Assembly: GCF_001712795.1 (NCBI RefSeq)
Contig: NZ_KV757585.1
Location: 1 to 64,000 of the forward strand
Direction of reading: 5' to 3'
Length of the DNA stretch: 64,000 bases
Source: Nostoc sp. KVJ20
GTDB taxonomy: Bacteria > Cyanobacteriota > Cyanobacteriia > Cyanobacteriales > Nostocaceae
Shown here: positions 25,470 to 34,227 of the stretch, one piece after another
Position numbering within the stretch: position 1 is the stretch's first letter
Layout of the letters: every line of letters starts with the position of its first letter
Made by a program: the position numbers and the translations under genes
The notes under the pieces: generated by a model
Told to the model about the DNA's origin: nothing
Databases searched by the model: none
The model's input: only the letters and a program-made list of their open reading frames with translations

Positions 25470-26069
25470 CTAACTTGCCGGATGATATAATCCCGTATTT
25501 TCGTTAAATTCCCACCCCATACCCGATTTATCCTTGCCCTTGCACCATGCCACAAAAAGCGGTGGGTGCAGCTTATTTCGTTGCTCGCGTATAGTTTCTA
25601 CATTTACACCAAGTCTTGAAGCTAAACCTTCTTCGGTTAATGGTTGAATTCGCGGAGTTTGCCCTTTGAAGGATGAATTGTTGTTGTACGATTTATTAGC
25701 CCGTCTTGGTTGGTTGTTGAGATGATTTTGAATTTTAATAATCGCCTCAGTAAACTGTGTCATTCGGGCTGTTATCCCCTCAATTTTTTGTTCTAAATCG
25801 GCGAGATTATGGATTGCTCCAGTTTCGTTGCTATTAGATTCACCGAAGTTCTGTGATTCCAGCTTATCCAGTCGTTCGCAAATAGCTAATATCGTTTGGG
25901 AAGTAGGGTTGGCGCTTCTACTGTTACTGTCCAACGCCAGTATTAATTCATCCAAAGAGTGAAGCAACTCGCTTGTTCGTCCTTGTCGGTGCAGCCGGGA
26001 TAATTCCCTAACTGCTGGAATCAGGGGAGTGGGTACGCGGATCATCTCGCTGGGTTTGTTCTCGTCAGA
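25470..26069 (-). CDS. Plasmid-type DNA-binding or maintenance protein, unknown
   Basis: A 199-residue protein. The N terminus (MIRVPTPLIPAVRELSRLHRQGRTSELLHSLDELI) resembles short cyanobacterial DNA-binding proteins. A coiled-coil follows (LADLEQKIEGITARMTQFTEAIIKIQNHL), then a basic linker and a C-terminal winged-like part (LTEEGLASRLGVNVETIREQRNKLHP) that looks like a helix-turn-helix. I chose ATG 26069; a TTG 14 codons upstream would run into the palindromes. Those tandem palindromes just upstream could be its own operator. Confidence 0.65.
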   Translation of the reverse strand, partial: SDENKPSEMIRVPTPLIPAVRELSRLHRQGRTSELLHSLDELILALDSNSRSANPTSQTILAICERLDKLESQNFGESNSNETGAIHNLADLEQKIEGITARMTQFTEAIIKIQNHLNNQPRRANKSYNNNSSFKGQTPRIQPLTEEGLASRLGVNVETIREQRNKLHPPLFVAWCKGKDKSGMGWEFNENTGLYHPAS

Positions 26070-26087
26070 CATAGTGATATCGCAATT

Positions 26088-26129
26088 GATAGCAACAGCT
26101 ATCGATATCAAGTAGATAGCAATGCTATC
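26088..26129. promoter_or_regulatory. Tandem palindromes in a divergent promoter region
   Basis: GATAGC-AACA-GCTATC (26088-26103) and GATAGC-AAT-GCTATC (26115-26129) are two perfect dyads 27 bp apart. They lie between the leftward gene ending at 26069 and the rightward integrase. GATATC palindromes flank the first dyad. They are probably operators or a partition-type site for the 25470-26069 product. Confidence 0.6.
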
Positions 26130-26182
26130 AACATATCAGGGATTGGTGATTCAAGCACAAAAGAGTTCGGGAATCGTCCGCC

Positions 26183-27442
26183 GTGTTTTGGGTCTTTCAC
26201 CCTAGAAAGGATTTTGCTACTTTTGTGCAGGCTTTTGGAATTATTAACGAAGAGTGCCGGCAGTATATCCACTGCGTTGTCGTAGAATATAAAAGCTTCC
26301 TGAAAATGGACTTCCAGGAAGTTAAATATATATCGGGAAGTAACCTATTTTTTTATATGGACGCTGCTGATACTGGTGTTAATTCTGTAGAAATTCTTTC
26401 TCTCAACCATCAACAGAGTGTAATTAAAGCTACTAGTCAGCAGGTGACTCCTGAAATTGTTGAGGAAATTATTAGGCGATACTACTACCGTACTCCTGCT
26501 GTTAGTAATGATTCTGAGTTAATTTTGGCTTGGGCGGGGTCGCAGAACCGCGAACAAACTAAGCGTAAATACTATAGCTTTGGTCAAAAATTACTCAGAT
26601 GGGTACTCTCTGAAGGTATACCAGATTTACGATTAGTGCAGCAGCCAAAGTTACTTGATTTTATTAATAGTTGGGGTGAGGTTTCCCCTTATACCAAATC
26701 TAACCACATTTTGATGCTGCGTTCCTTGTGGAGTTACGGTAGTGGGGAGAGTATTGGTTATTTTTTACGGAATATTGCAAGTACGATTTCTTACGAAAAT
26801 TTCAGCAATTTACCTAAAGCCGACCGATATCTTGAAGACTGGGAGATGGCAAAGTTGGCTTCGGCTGCTAAGGATTTAGGAGGAATTCACTGGCTGGTAT
26901 TTTGTTTGCTTTTTTACAGCGGGATGCGTGTTGGTGAGGTTGGTAGAGTGACGGTTCCAGGTGATGAACCTCTTAAACCTAGGGAGGATTATTCGGGTTT
27001 ATATTGGCATAACTTTCAGTGGTATCCCGACCCCATACCGGAGGATAGACAGCGGGGATACTATACAATTAAGTTTCGAGGAAAGGGTGGGAAGTACCGC
27101 GAGATAGGGTTAGACCACAAGACTTCGCTCGTTTTCAAAAAGTATCGAGGTACGGCTCGTGATAGCGCACCAGTTTTTCCAAATGTGTCGCCTGACCCAG
27201 CAAAAAGAGGGTTGCCGTTGAGCGATAGGGCGATTAAGCGGGTGATTCAAGATATTTCTGAGGTTGCAAAGGTAAAATTCTCGTGTCACTGGTTGCGGCA
27301 TTCTCACGCATCCAGGGCTGTGGATAGTAAACCGCTGTTTGAGGTGCAAGACCAGTTGGGGCATAGTAAAACAGATACGACAAAGACGTATGTTCGTTCC
27401 AAGAAGGGTGCGGGCACGGGTACAGTGCTGCCGAGATTTTAA
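26183..27442 (+). CDS. Tyrosine recombinase/integrase
   Basis: The C-terminal half holds the full catalytic set. Arg is in FYSGMRVGEVGRV, the beta-hairpin Lys in FRGKGGKYREI, HWLRHSHA gives HxxR, and LGHSKTDTTKTYVR gives the late His and the nucleophilic Tyr. A SAM-like core-binding domain lies near residues 95-200. The listed GTG start is uncertain: ATG at 26306 or 26357 would give a shorter protein still holding both domains. It lies at the left edge of the metal island and may have integrated it, or may resolve plasmid multimers. No attachment site could be identified. Confidence 0.85.
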   Translation: MFWVFHPRKDFATFVQAFGIINEECRQYIHCVVVEYKSFLKMDFQEVKYISGSNLFFYMDAADTGVNSVEILSLNHQQSVIKATSQQVTPEIVEEIIRRYYYRTPAVSNDSELILAWAGSQNREQTKRKYYSFGQKLLRWVLSEGIPDLRLVQQPKLLDFINSWGEVSPYTKSNHILMLRSLWSYGSGESIGYFLRNIASTISYENFSNLPKADRYLEDWEMAKLASAAKDLGGIHWLVFCLLFYSGMRVGEVGRVTVPGDEPLKPREDYSGLYWHNFQWYPDPIPEDRQRGYYTIKFRGKGGKYREIGLDHKTSLVFKKYRGTARDSAPVFPNVSPDPAKRGLPLSDRAIKRVIQDISEVAKVKFSCHWLRHSHASRAVDSKPLFEVQDQLGHSKTDTTKTYVRSKKGAGTGTVLPRF

Positions 27443-27815
27443 TTGAAAGACCTATTTTTCGGGTCTTGTCCACTTTTGGTGATCATATTCGGGGATGTTT
27501 GTTTAAGCGATAGTGCTGGCAACCCCCTGCGAGTAGCTTCTTCAGCAACTTGCATATGGTAATGGTGCTTTGAACGACTGGGTTTTCGGTTCTTGCTCCA
27601 TTCGCTGATTTCGACGATTTTGCTCGCTTCTGTACTTTTGCACTTCTTAGGTCTGCCTACGTTTACACCTAATACCTCGTTAGCTTTTGCGATCGCAGAC
27701 TCCTGGGTTTCTGACAAGATGGTACAAGATGTCCATCTTTTTTTCCACTTTGCTATTGAGTTTTCGGTTACGCCAATCTCTTGGGCTAAAGCTACATATT
27801 TTTTGCCTTCGTTTC
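27439..27815 (-). pseudogene. Decayed helix-turn-helix protein gene
   Basis: On the minus strand the frame reads KKYVALAQEIGVTENSIAKWKKRW, a clear helix-turn-helix, then VGRPKKCKSTEASKIVEI and ends at 27439. It begins after an in-frame TGA near 27816 with no start codon before the HTH; the first usable start (TTG 27717) lies after it. Upstream sequence is degraded and runs into repeats. The original may have been a transposase-like or plasmid regulator. It ends 3 bp inside the integrase stop, convergent to it. Confidence 0.55.
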
Positions 27816-27965
27816 AAAAAAGTGAGAGGTGATGGCTGAATGGCATACATTCCATTCCTGTTCCAATGCTACTCACGGGCGTAGCTGGGCTAATCGCTTC
27901 TCTATCTCCTGCTCATACCGTGTAATACTCGGTAGTGCTTCTGAGAAATCCCATGTATTACGAGG

Positions 27966-28190
27966 TAAATTAAGAAGGCAGAAGTACGAAGGCAGAGGGC
28001 AGAAGGGAATCCCCATAAATAAATTCAGGGGATTTAATAAGGACGCTGTATTTCTCGCGCTTCGCGTCTCAAAACACATCTTTTTTTACTTTGCATAAAT
28101 AAATTTAGGGGCTTGAAACCCTTGTAGCAGAGGGCAAAAATTGTATTTCTTCCTTCTGCCTCCTGCCTCCTGCCCTCTGCCTTTCTTCGG
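27966..28190. repeat. Short element with inverted polypurine/polypyrimidine ends
   Basis: Runs of AAGGCAGAAG/GAGGGCAGAAG near 27970-28005 are mirrored on the other strand by CTTCTGCCTCCTGCC and CTGCCCTCTGCC near 28155-28185. Inside is a direct repeat, CATAAATAAATTCAGGGG and CATAAATAAATTTAGGGG, about 83 bp apart. The about 225-bp unit resembles non-coding dispersed repeats of Nostocales. It carries no credible gene. Confidence 0.6.
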
Positions 28191-28266
28191 TCAAGCCAAT
28201 CATCTACATAATACATGGTGTATTATATCTTTATTTTGCAATCCAGCAGTCAGCGATTATAAATAT

Positions 28267-28620
28267 TTACGCCATAGCTGTAGCCATTTGGCGACAAGAC
28301 TCGGCGCAGCGACGGCAAGATGCAGCGCAGCGTTTGCAGTGGTCGCTATCGTGTTTTTCACATTCATTGGCACAGCGATCGCAAGCTTCTGCACAGATTC
28401 CGCACATTTGAGCATGGAGAGCCGAATTGCGAGACATGAAACGGGCGCACAGAGCGCAAGTATCAGCACAGTCTCGGCACAGCTTAATGCATTGAGCCAT
28501 CATCTGTACCATGTTGCCACTTAAGCAGGCATCGGCACAGTTTTCGCAATCGCGTAGGCAATCAAAGCAAGCCTCTATGCAAGTTTCAAGCAAGGATTGG
28601 TGAGATTGGGTTGTCGTCAT
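28267..28620 (-). CDS. Four-helix-bundle copper storage protein (Csp family)
   Basis: The 117-residue protein has 22 or so Cys in a periodic C-x2/3-C pattern (CIEACFDCLRDCENCADAC, CRDCADTCALC, CGICAEACDRCANEC, CKRCAASCRRCAESC), typical of Csp/DUF326 bundles that bind many Cu(I) ions inside the helices. No signal peptide is present, so it is the cytosolic Csp3-like kind. GGAGGT lies just before the ATG. It is the leftmost clear metal gene of the island and reads leftward. Unlike many of its neighbours, I find no TTTCAT-type box before it. Confidence 0.92.
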   Translation of the reverse strand: MTTTQSHQSLLETCIEACFDCLRDCENCADACLSGNMVQMMAQCIKLCRDCADTCALCARFMSRNSALHAQMCGICAEACDRCANECEKHDSDHCKRCAASCRRCAESCRQMATAMA

Positions 28621-28759
28621 AATTATACCTCCGATTTCAAGTCATCAATTTCACATGAGACAGTATTTATGCCTCTGCGCCCTCAGATTAAAAAATAACT
28701 AATCTGCTTGCGTCTACCTAATGGCACAAGAAATATTTATTACTAATGACATAAGGAAA

Positions 28760-28776
28760 TTTCATGCTGATTTCAT
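28760..28776 (+). promoter_or_regulatory. CopR-type direct repeat, distal box of glutathione-reductase-like gene
   Basis: TTTCATGCTGATTTCAT, two TTTCAT units 11 bp apart. It is the first of fifteen such boxes in the window. Confidence 0.6.
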
Positions 28777-28816
28777 TTGAATATGCATAACTATTTTTTA
28801 ATTAAAATTCCAAGGA

Positions 28817-28833
28817 TTTCATATTAATTTCAT
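28817..28833 (+). promoter_or_regulatory. CopR-type direct repeat before glutathione-reductase-like gene
   Basis: TTTCATATTAATTTCAT lies 57 bp after the previous box and 63 bp before the start at 28897. A possible -10 (AAATAT) begins 18 bp after the box. Confidence 0.65.
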
Positions 28834-28896
28834 CACTGTGTGGAAAGCTAAAAATATAGGGAAATATAGTGTTCTTAAAAATTGAGTTAATAATTT

Positions 28897-30240
28897 ATGA
28901 GCTTTGATTATGACCTCTTTGTAATTGGCGCAGGGCCTGGAGGTCTTGCTGCCGCTAGACAATCTGCTGGTTATGGTGCTCGTGTGTTAATTTCTGAACG
29001 CGACCAGGTAGGTGGCACATGTGTAATTCATGGCTGTATTCCAGAGAAACTGATGGCATATGCTGCTAGTTTTTCCCATGTTTTTGAAGATGCTGACGAA
29101 TATGGTTGGGATAAAGTAAGTGACCGCATTGACTGGCATAAATTTATGACAGCTAAAGACCGAGCAATCCAACATCTGAATAAATTACATATTCAGCATC
29201 TTCAAGAAGCAGGGGTAAGCCTAATTTACGGAGAGACAAGATTTTTAGATTCTCATACTTTGGATGTTGGGGGACACCAGATTACTGCCAATAAAATATT
29301 GATTGCTGTAGGTGGAGAAGCTGTAAAACCCGAAATTCCAGGAATTGAATATGCTATTACTACACGTCAGATGTTTGAAATCAAGCAGCAACCGGAGCAT
29401 ATTGCGATTATTGGTAGTGACCAGATAGCAGTGAAGTTTGCTGGAAGCTTGAATGGGTTGATTTCAAAGGTTACTTTAATAGTACCGGAAGACCGTATTT
29501 TACCAGGTCGAGATGAAGATATTAGAACTACAGTTCAAGAAAGTATGATGAAGAATGGCATTCAAATTTTCTGCAACACTGTTGTCGAAAAAATTGAAAA
29601 AGTTCAAGATAGTTTACTCTTGAGTTTATTAGGAAATGAACAAGATAGTATAACTGTAAATACCGTTCTTAGCGCCATAGGTCGAGTTCCTAATTTAAGT
29701 GGTCTTGATTTGGAAAAAGCGGGTGTTCAAGTCAAACAAGGAGCGATCGCAGTAGATGAATACAGCCGTACTAGTCAAGCGAATATTTTTGCTGTTGGAG
29801 ATTGCACCAACCGACCCCATTGGACTCCTGTCGCCATTGCCACAGGTCGTGCCTTTGCTGACACCGTATTTGGTAATCAGCCCCAAACTGTGAATTTAGA
29901 GTGCATTCCCTCAGCACTTTCTTCTCGACCGGAAGCGGCTACGGTTGGCTTGACTGAAGCTAAAGCACGCGAAAAATTTGGAGAATCAATACGCTGCTAT
30001 TCCCAAAGGTTTCAACCTCTTTTCGACACGATTGCTGAACCGGAACAGAAAACTCTGATTAAATTAGTAGTTGATAGCAAATCAGACAGAGTACTCGGCG
30101 CTCATATGGTCGGTGAATATGCTGCTGAGATTATTCAATGTCTTGGACTTGCTATTCGGACAGGTATCACTAAAAAAGATTTTGATGCAACAATTGGTAT
30201 TCATCCTTCAGCTGCGGAAGAGTTTTTCACCTTGCGCTAA
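28897..30240 (+). CDS. gor: Glutathione-reductase-like flavin disulfide oxidoreductase
   Basis: The 447-residue protein has the FAD motif VIGAGPGGLAAAR (about 9-21) and the redox-active disulfide GGTCVIHGCIPEKLM. The NAD(P)-binding fold starts near HIAIIGSDQIAV, which is unusual because the GxGxxA-type motif is altered to GSDQIA. The second FAD motif is IFAVGDC, and the interface motif is GIHPSAAEEFFTLR with the active His. The C terminus fits glutathione reductase better than mercuric reductase, which would end in a CC pair. It is likely to keep thiols reduced during copper stress. Two CopR-type boxes precede it. Confidence 0.86.
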   Translation: MSFDYDLFVIGAGPGGLAAARQSAGYGARVLISERDQVGGTCVIHGCIPEKLMAYAASFSHVFEDADEYGWDKVSDRIDWHKFMTAKDRAIQHLNKLHIQHLQEAGVSLIYGETRFLDSHTLDVGGHQITANKILIAVGGEAVKPEIPGIEYAITTRQMFEIKQQPEHIAIIGSDQIAVKFAGSLNGLISKVTLIVPEDRILPGRDEDIRTTVQESMMKNGIQIFCNTVVEKIEKVQDSLLLSLLGNEQDSITVNTVLSAIGRVPNLSGLDLEKAGVQVKQGAIAVDEYSRTSQANIFAVGDCTNRPHWTPVAIATGRAFADTVFGNQPQTVNLECIPSALSSRPEAATVGLTEAKAREKFGESIRCYSQRFQPLFDTIAEPEQKTLIKLVVDSKSDRVLGAHMVGEYAAEIIQCLGLAIRTGITKKDFDATIGIHPSAAEEFFTLR

Positions 30241-30433
30241 TTTTTGCTACTGACAAGAGTATATAGGATTTCTATTTGATTTCTGAAAATCCAGATTAGT
30301 CCAAAGCTCGGTTAACAAAGCCTAGAGGCTTAGTATACCTACCAAGATTCAAACCTGATTTTTATATCCAGCTAATACTCCTTAATGAAACACGCTTTTT
30401 AAGAAGTGGCTTGCTGTAAATTCAAAGGTAAAT

Positions 30434-30939
30434 ATGCGCTACAAATCAATTTCAAGGATAGTTTTATTGACACTAACTCTAGGATTATTGCTAATAACGC
30501 CACGCTTGGGAGTAAGTCAAAATTCACCTAATTCTATTGAGAGCATTCCCAATTTTATTGCTCAAAGCCCCCCTTCATCTCAGCCTGCGATCAACTCAAA
30601 TATGCCCAGCATTATCCCTCTACCGAAACTATAAACGCCAAAATTGGTCAAAGAATCCGCTTTCGCTTTATTGGTTCAAATAATGCCTTCATCCACCCAA
30701 TGCATATTCATGGCGGCCCATTCAAAATTATTGAAACAGACGGTAATCCTGTACCCGCCGTTGCCCAAATTGAAAAGGACACTATTAATGTAGCTCCCGG
30801 TGAACGTTACGACGTAATTTGGACAGCTCGTGAGCAGGGGAAGTGGTTGCTACATTGTCACATCGCCCATCATGCTACAAACGACAACGTTGAAGTAGAA
30901 GGTGGAGGTGGCTTAACAATGATTATCAACGTTACCTGA
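30434..30939 (+). pseudogene. Collapsed multicopper oxidase
   Basis: A signal-peptide start (MRYKSISRIVLLTLTLGLLLITPRLG) runs to a stop at 30634. In another frame the C-terminal cupredoxin domain follows: AKIGQRIRFRFIGSNNAF, then HPMHIHGGPFKII, ERYDVIWTA and LLHCHIAHHATND, ending at 30939. HPMHIH and HCHIAHH are copper ligands of multicopper oxidases. The two pieces lie only a few codons apart, so most of the enzyme (normally 450 residues or more) is lost along with a frameshift. The remaining domain alone cannot complete the trinuclear site. Confidence 0.78.
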
Positions 30940-31011
30940 ATGAAGGAAGCCTTACTGACCGAAAGGGCTAGTTCTGAACTGCACCTTTTCAGTGCGAGAC
31001 TTTATACTTCT

Positions 31012-31524
31012 CTATAAACCAAACTCTTGCTTGAGTTGAGCAACCCAAGTTTGAATTCGTTCATTAGTTAAATCAGACTGATTATCTTCATCAAGCGCTA
31101 GACCTACAAATTTACCATCGCGGACGGCTTTAGACTCACTAAATTCATAACCATTTGTAGACCAATAGCCAACTGTTTCACCACCTTGTTCTGAAATTTT
31201 TTCTGATAAAATTCCTATTGCATCTTGGAAACTGTCAGGATAACCAACTTGGTCGCCTGCTCCAAAATAAGCAATTTTTTTGCCACTAAAGTCAATGCTA
31301 TCTAGCTCGTCGGAGAAATTTTCCCAATCACTTTGCAATTCACCAATATTCCAGGTGGGGCAACCGATGATGATATAACTGTAATTCTTAAAATCATTAG
31401 GCTCCGCTTGTGAAATGTCATTTAACGTTACTACGTCTTCTCCACCAAATTCCTTTTGAATTATTTCCGCTTCCGTCTGAGTATTACCTGTTTGAGTGCC
31501 GAAGAATAAACCAATAATAGCCAT
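31012..31524 (-). CDS. isiB: Long-chain flavodoxin
   Basis: The 170-residue protein has the FMN phosphate loop GTQTGNTQTEA (about 9-19), PTWNIGELQSDW with the FMN-stacking Trp and the loop containing GAGDQVGYPDSFQDAIG. The family's long-chain insertion is present. Flavodoxin replaces ferredoxin under iron limitation, which excess copper can provoke. The start has TTGTCCTCC complement (GGAGGACAA) just before the ATG. It is on the opposite strand to the surrounding copper genes. Confidence 0.94.
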   Translation of the reverse strand: MAIIGLFFGTQTGNTQTEAEIIQKEFGGEDVVTLNDISQAEPNDFKNYSYIIIGCPTWNIGELQSDWENFSDELDSIDFSGKKIAYFGAGDQVGYPDSFQDAIGILSEKISEQGGETVGYWSTNGYEFSESKAVRDGKFVGLALDEDNQSDLTNERIQTWVAQLKQEFGL

Positions 31525-32135
31525 TTGTCCTCCTTTATTTTCCTTTTAGTGATTGTTTTGCGTTGTGTTTCTGCGGTTGCTAATCTACCTGAAAGCCGCT
31601 GTTGTGTCTATGTGTCATCAGCTGATCCCAAGCACAAGAGTCAATAATTTATGCTATCGCCATACACATCTGATGACAAAACTTTCTCGCCTAAACTTAA
31701 GAGGTTTCAAGTGTAAAGTTCATCTGGCTAATGGCATGATTATAATTTATTTCCAATGGCTGATAATGATTTCATCTTAATTTCATCTTGATATGTATAA
31801 ATATTTGAGTATTCTTTCAAGAAGATTTAACCTAATTTTAGACGTAAATAAAAATAGATATAATTATTAATGACAAAGTTTTGCTTTACTCATTTATAAT
31901 AAATTCGGTAGTGATAAATATATAAGTGATAATAGAAATTTAGTATTTATACTCGGATAATTCAGTAACTATTTCCAGATTTTTGTATTGCTTTTTATAC
32001 TACCAAATGACGTGCTGAATGTGGGTTACATACTGAGCCTTGGCGAGGGGATGGGAAATTGTTCTGGGGTGGGTGCGATCGCTAGAACGGCGATCTCCTG
32101 ATGGTAGAATAAGTCTAAAATTAAGAACATTCATA
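31525..32135. other. AT-rich intergenic region with one CopR-type box
   Basis: It holds the flavodoxin promoter on the minus strand and, on the plus strand, the TTTCAT box at 31770 about 350 bp before the histidine kinase. No gene is seen. Confidence 0.6.
31770..31786 (+). promoter_or_regulatory. CopR-type direct repeat upstream of histidine kinase
   Basis: TTTCATCTTAATTTCAT, an exact match to the window's consensus. The nearest downstream gene on this strand is the kinase at 32136, so the leader would be long. Confidence 0.65.
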
Positions 32136-33242
32136 ATGTTACATGAATTTCTCTTAGCAGAACGTGACGAAATTCTCGCCTTGTGTTCAAAAAAGATCGC
32201 GCGTCTTGCTGATTCCATGAGTTCGAGCGACGAAATGGAAAGAGGATTACCTGTGTTCTACGATGAACTCATTGAGGTATTACGTGCTGATATAGATGAA
32301 TCTGGGGAAGCACATAACAATTCTATAGAAAGTGTTCACAGAGCCTCCGCAGAGCGCCGGGGGAAAGAGTCATTAAAACTTGGCTACAGCATTTCTCAGG
32401 TTGTTCATGGCTACGGCGCTCTTTGTCAAGCTATCACTCAGTATATTCAGGAGAATAGTAGTGAAACAGCATCCCCTCGTGAATTCAATCGATTAAATTT
32501 CTGCCTCGATATCGCTATCGCTGAAGCGGTTACAGAGTTTAATCGAGGTCAGCGCGAGAATGCAGAGCGGGATGAGGTTCTACGTCTGGGATTTCTAGCA
32601 CATGAGTTGCGAAATGCGTTGACCTCTGCTAGTTTAGCTTCCCAACTTATAATCACAGGGAAAGTCGGAGCCAATGGAAGTACATCTCGTATTCTTGAAA
32701 ATGCCCATAGGCGTATGAGAGACATTATTGATCGTTCACTTGTTGAGGTGCGACTGCGGAACGAATCAACCGGACAATATCAGAGATGTCGAGTTATTCA
32801 CCTAGTCAGTGAAGTTGAGGCTACTGCATGGTTTGAAGCAAGTGCGAAATCAATTCAGGTGTGTGTTGAGGTAGCGCCGGAATTGGAGGTTTTTATAGAT
32901 CGTCACCTAATAATATCTGCCTTATCGAATCTAGTTCAAAATGCCATTAAGTTCACGAAGCAGGGTGGGATTGTATGGATACGCGGTAAGGCTGTAGGTG
33001 GGCGTGTTTTGCTTGAAATAGAGGATCAATGTGGAGGACTCCCGCCTGGTGAGGCGGAAGAACTTTTTAAGGCTTTTTCTCAGATGGGAACAGATAAATC
33101 AGGATTGGGGATTGGGCTTACAATTTCACGACGCGCCGTATCGTTAAACAAAGGTATACTATCAGTTCGGGATATCCCCCATCAAGGATGTGTCTTCTCA
33201 ATTGATTTACCCAAAGCCTCCTCCCCTCTCCCCACTACATAA
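32136..33242 (+). CDS. Sensor histidine kinase, soluble
   Basis: The 368-residue protein has an N-terminal RsbRD-like helical domain (1-130), an H-box LAHELRNALTSA (His near 156), an N-box NLVQNAIKFT and G-boxes EDQCGGLP and KSGLGIGLTISRRA. I chose ATG 32136 because MLHEFLLAERDEIL is the usual beginning of this kind; the frame extends further upstream without homology. No membrane segment is present, so it senses a cytoplasmic signal or docks to a partner. No response-regulator gene is adjacent, which makes it an orphan. Confidence 0.82.
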   Translation: MLHEFLLAERDEILALCSKKIARLADSMSSSDEMERGLPVFYDELIEVLRADIDESGEAHNNSIESVHRASAERRGKESLKLGYSISQVVHGYGALCQAITQYIQENSSETASPREFNRLNFCLDIAIAEAVTEFNRGQRENAERDEVLRLGFLAHELRNALTSASLASQLIITGKVGANGSTSRILENAHRRMRDIIDRSLVEVRLRNESTGQYQRCRVIHLVSEVEATAWFEASAKSIQVCVEVAPELEVFIDRHLIISALSNLVQNAIKFTKQGGIVWIRGKAVGGRVLLEIEDQCGGLPPGEAEELFKAFSQMGTDKSGLGIGLTISRRAVSLNKGILSVRDIPHQGCVFSIDLPKASSPLPTT

Positions 33243-33411
33243 TCCTCTAGCTCCATCTTCGCTGCTCTGACTTATGTAAACTCCAACTATTTTTCTAGTC
33301 TTTTTATCCAAAGCTAAAAATAAATAATCTTAGTTACTAAATCTTTATTATCACTACATATTTACCACTACACAAAAAAACAATTAATAAATATTATTAC
33401 CACAAAAGTAG

Positions 33412-34160
33412 ATGTCAAAAAAAAGTAAATTTTTGCTGTCATTGTTTCACAAACTTACTAAGATTATTGGTGATAAAATCCCCTGTCTAAATTTAGCTAA
33501 AGTTTTCTTGCTAAAAAAAGGGAGGTTTAAGTGGCGAACGCTAATTGTTGGAATATTGTCTATAGCTTTGTTAATTGTTCTTTGGCAAGGATTTAGTACT
33601 CGCAAAACCTCTACCATTCCTGAATACACTCCATCTTTAGTAATGAAAGGAGGCGATCCTTACATTCGCGCATTAATGCGGACTATTACTGCTAGTGAAG
33701 CTCTAGATTCTAACCCCTATACTTTACTTTATGGTGGTAAGCATTTTGCCGATTTCAGCCGTCATCCCAATGAATGTATAACAATTGTTTCTGTCCCTCA
33801 CAAAGGCGAGTGCAGTACAGCAGCAGGTCGCTATTAAATTCTTACAACTACCCTACCTGGCAAGAAAAATTAAAAAAATACCATCATAAATTTTTTAATT
33901 CATCAAGCGCAAACCTAGAGAGTTTTGAACCACAAATTCAAGATAAAGTGGTATATGCTTGGCTCAATGACCACCACATTTGGGGAGTTGATATTGCAGT
34001 TCTGCTGAAACAAGGGAAACTAAATCAGGTTTTACAACTTTTATCTCGTACTTGGACAAGTCTGGGATATGGTACAGAAAATAATCAAGTCACGCCTTTG
34101 CTATCACAAGTTTATCAGCGAGTGTTAGCAGAGGAATTGGCAGTAATTAAAACAAGATAA
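33412..34160 (+). pseudogene. Frameshifted lysozyme-like (GH104) protein
   Basis: The first frame (33412-33837) encodes a basic N terminus, a membrane anchor (LIVGILSIALLIVLW), then GGDPYIRALMRTITASEALDSNPY and SRHPNECITI...GECSTAAGRY, the start of a lambda-endolysin-like fold. It stops exactly where QFL would be expected. The remainder, TWQEKLKKYHH to VYQRVLAEELAVI, is in another frame ending at 34160. At least one indel, probably two, separates the parts. A sequencing error is possible, but the bases at the junction do not restore the consensus with a single change. Confidence 0.75.
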
Positions 34161-34227
34161 TTTGTATAAAAAAAGAATACAGATAGCTTGCATCAGGTAA
34201 AGTAATGAATTGATACTTATTGATACT

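Noticed and set aside
28141..28524. 127-codon open frame opposite the Csp gene
   Set aside because: It is the reverse of a Cys-rich gene and of a repeat element; no homology or ribosome-binding site.
28897..30240. Mercuric reductase
   Set aside because: No N-terminal HMA domain and no C-terminal Cys pair; the GIHPSAAEEFFTLR end fits glutathione reductase.
30700..30939. Independent small blue-copper protein
   Set aside because: The sequence before the Met continues in frame with oxidase homology and no start, so it is an internal part of a broken gene.
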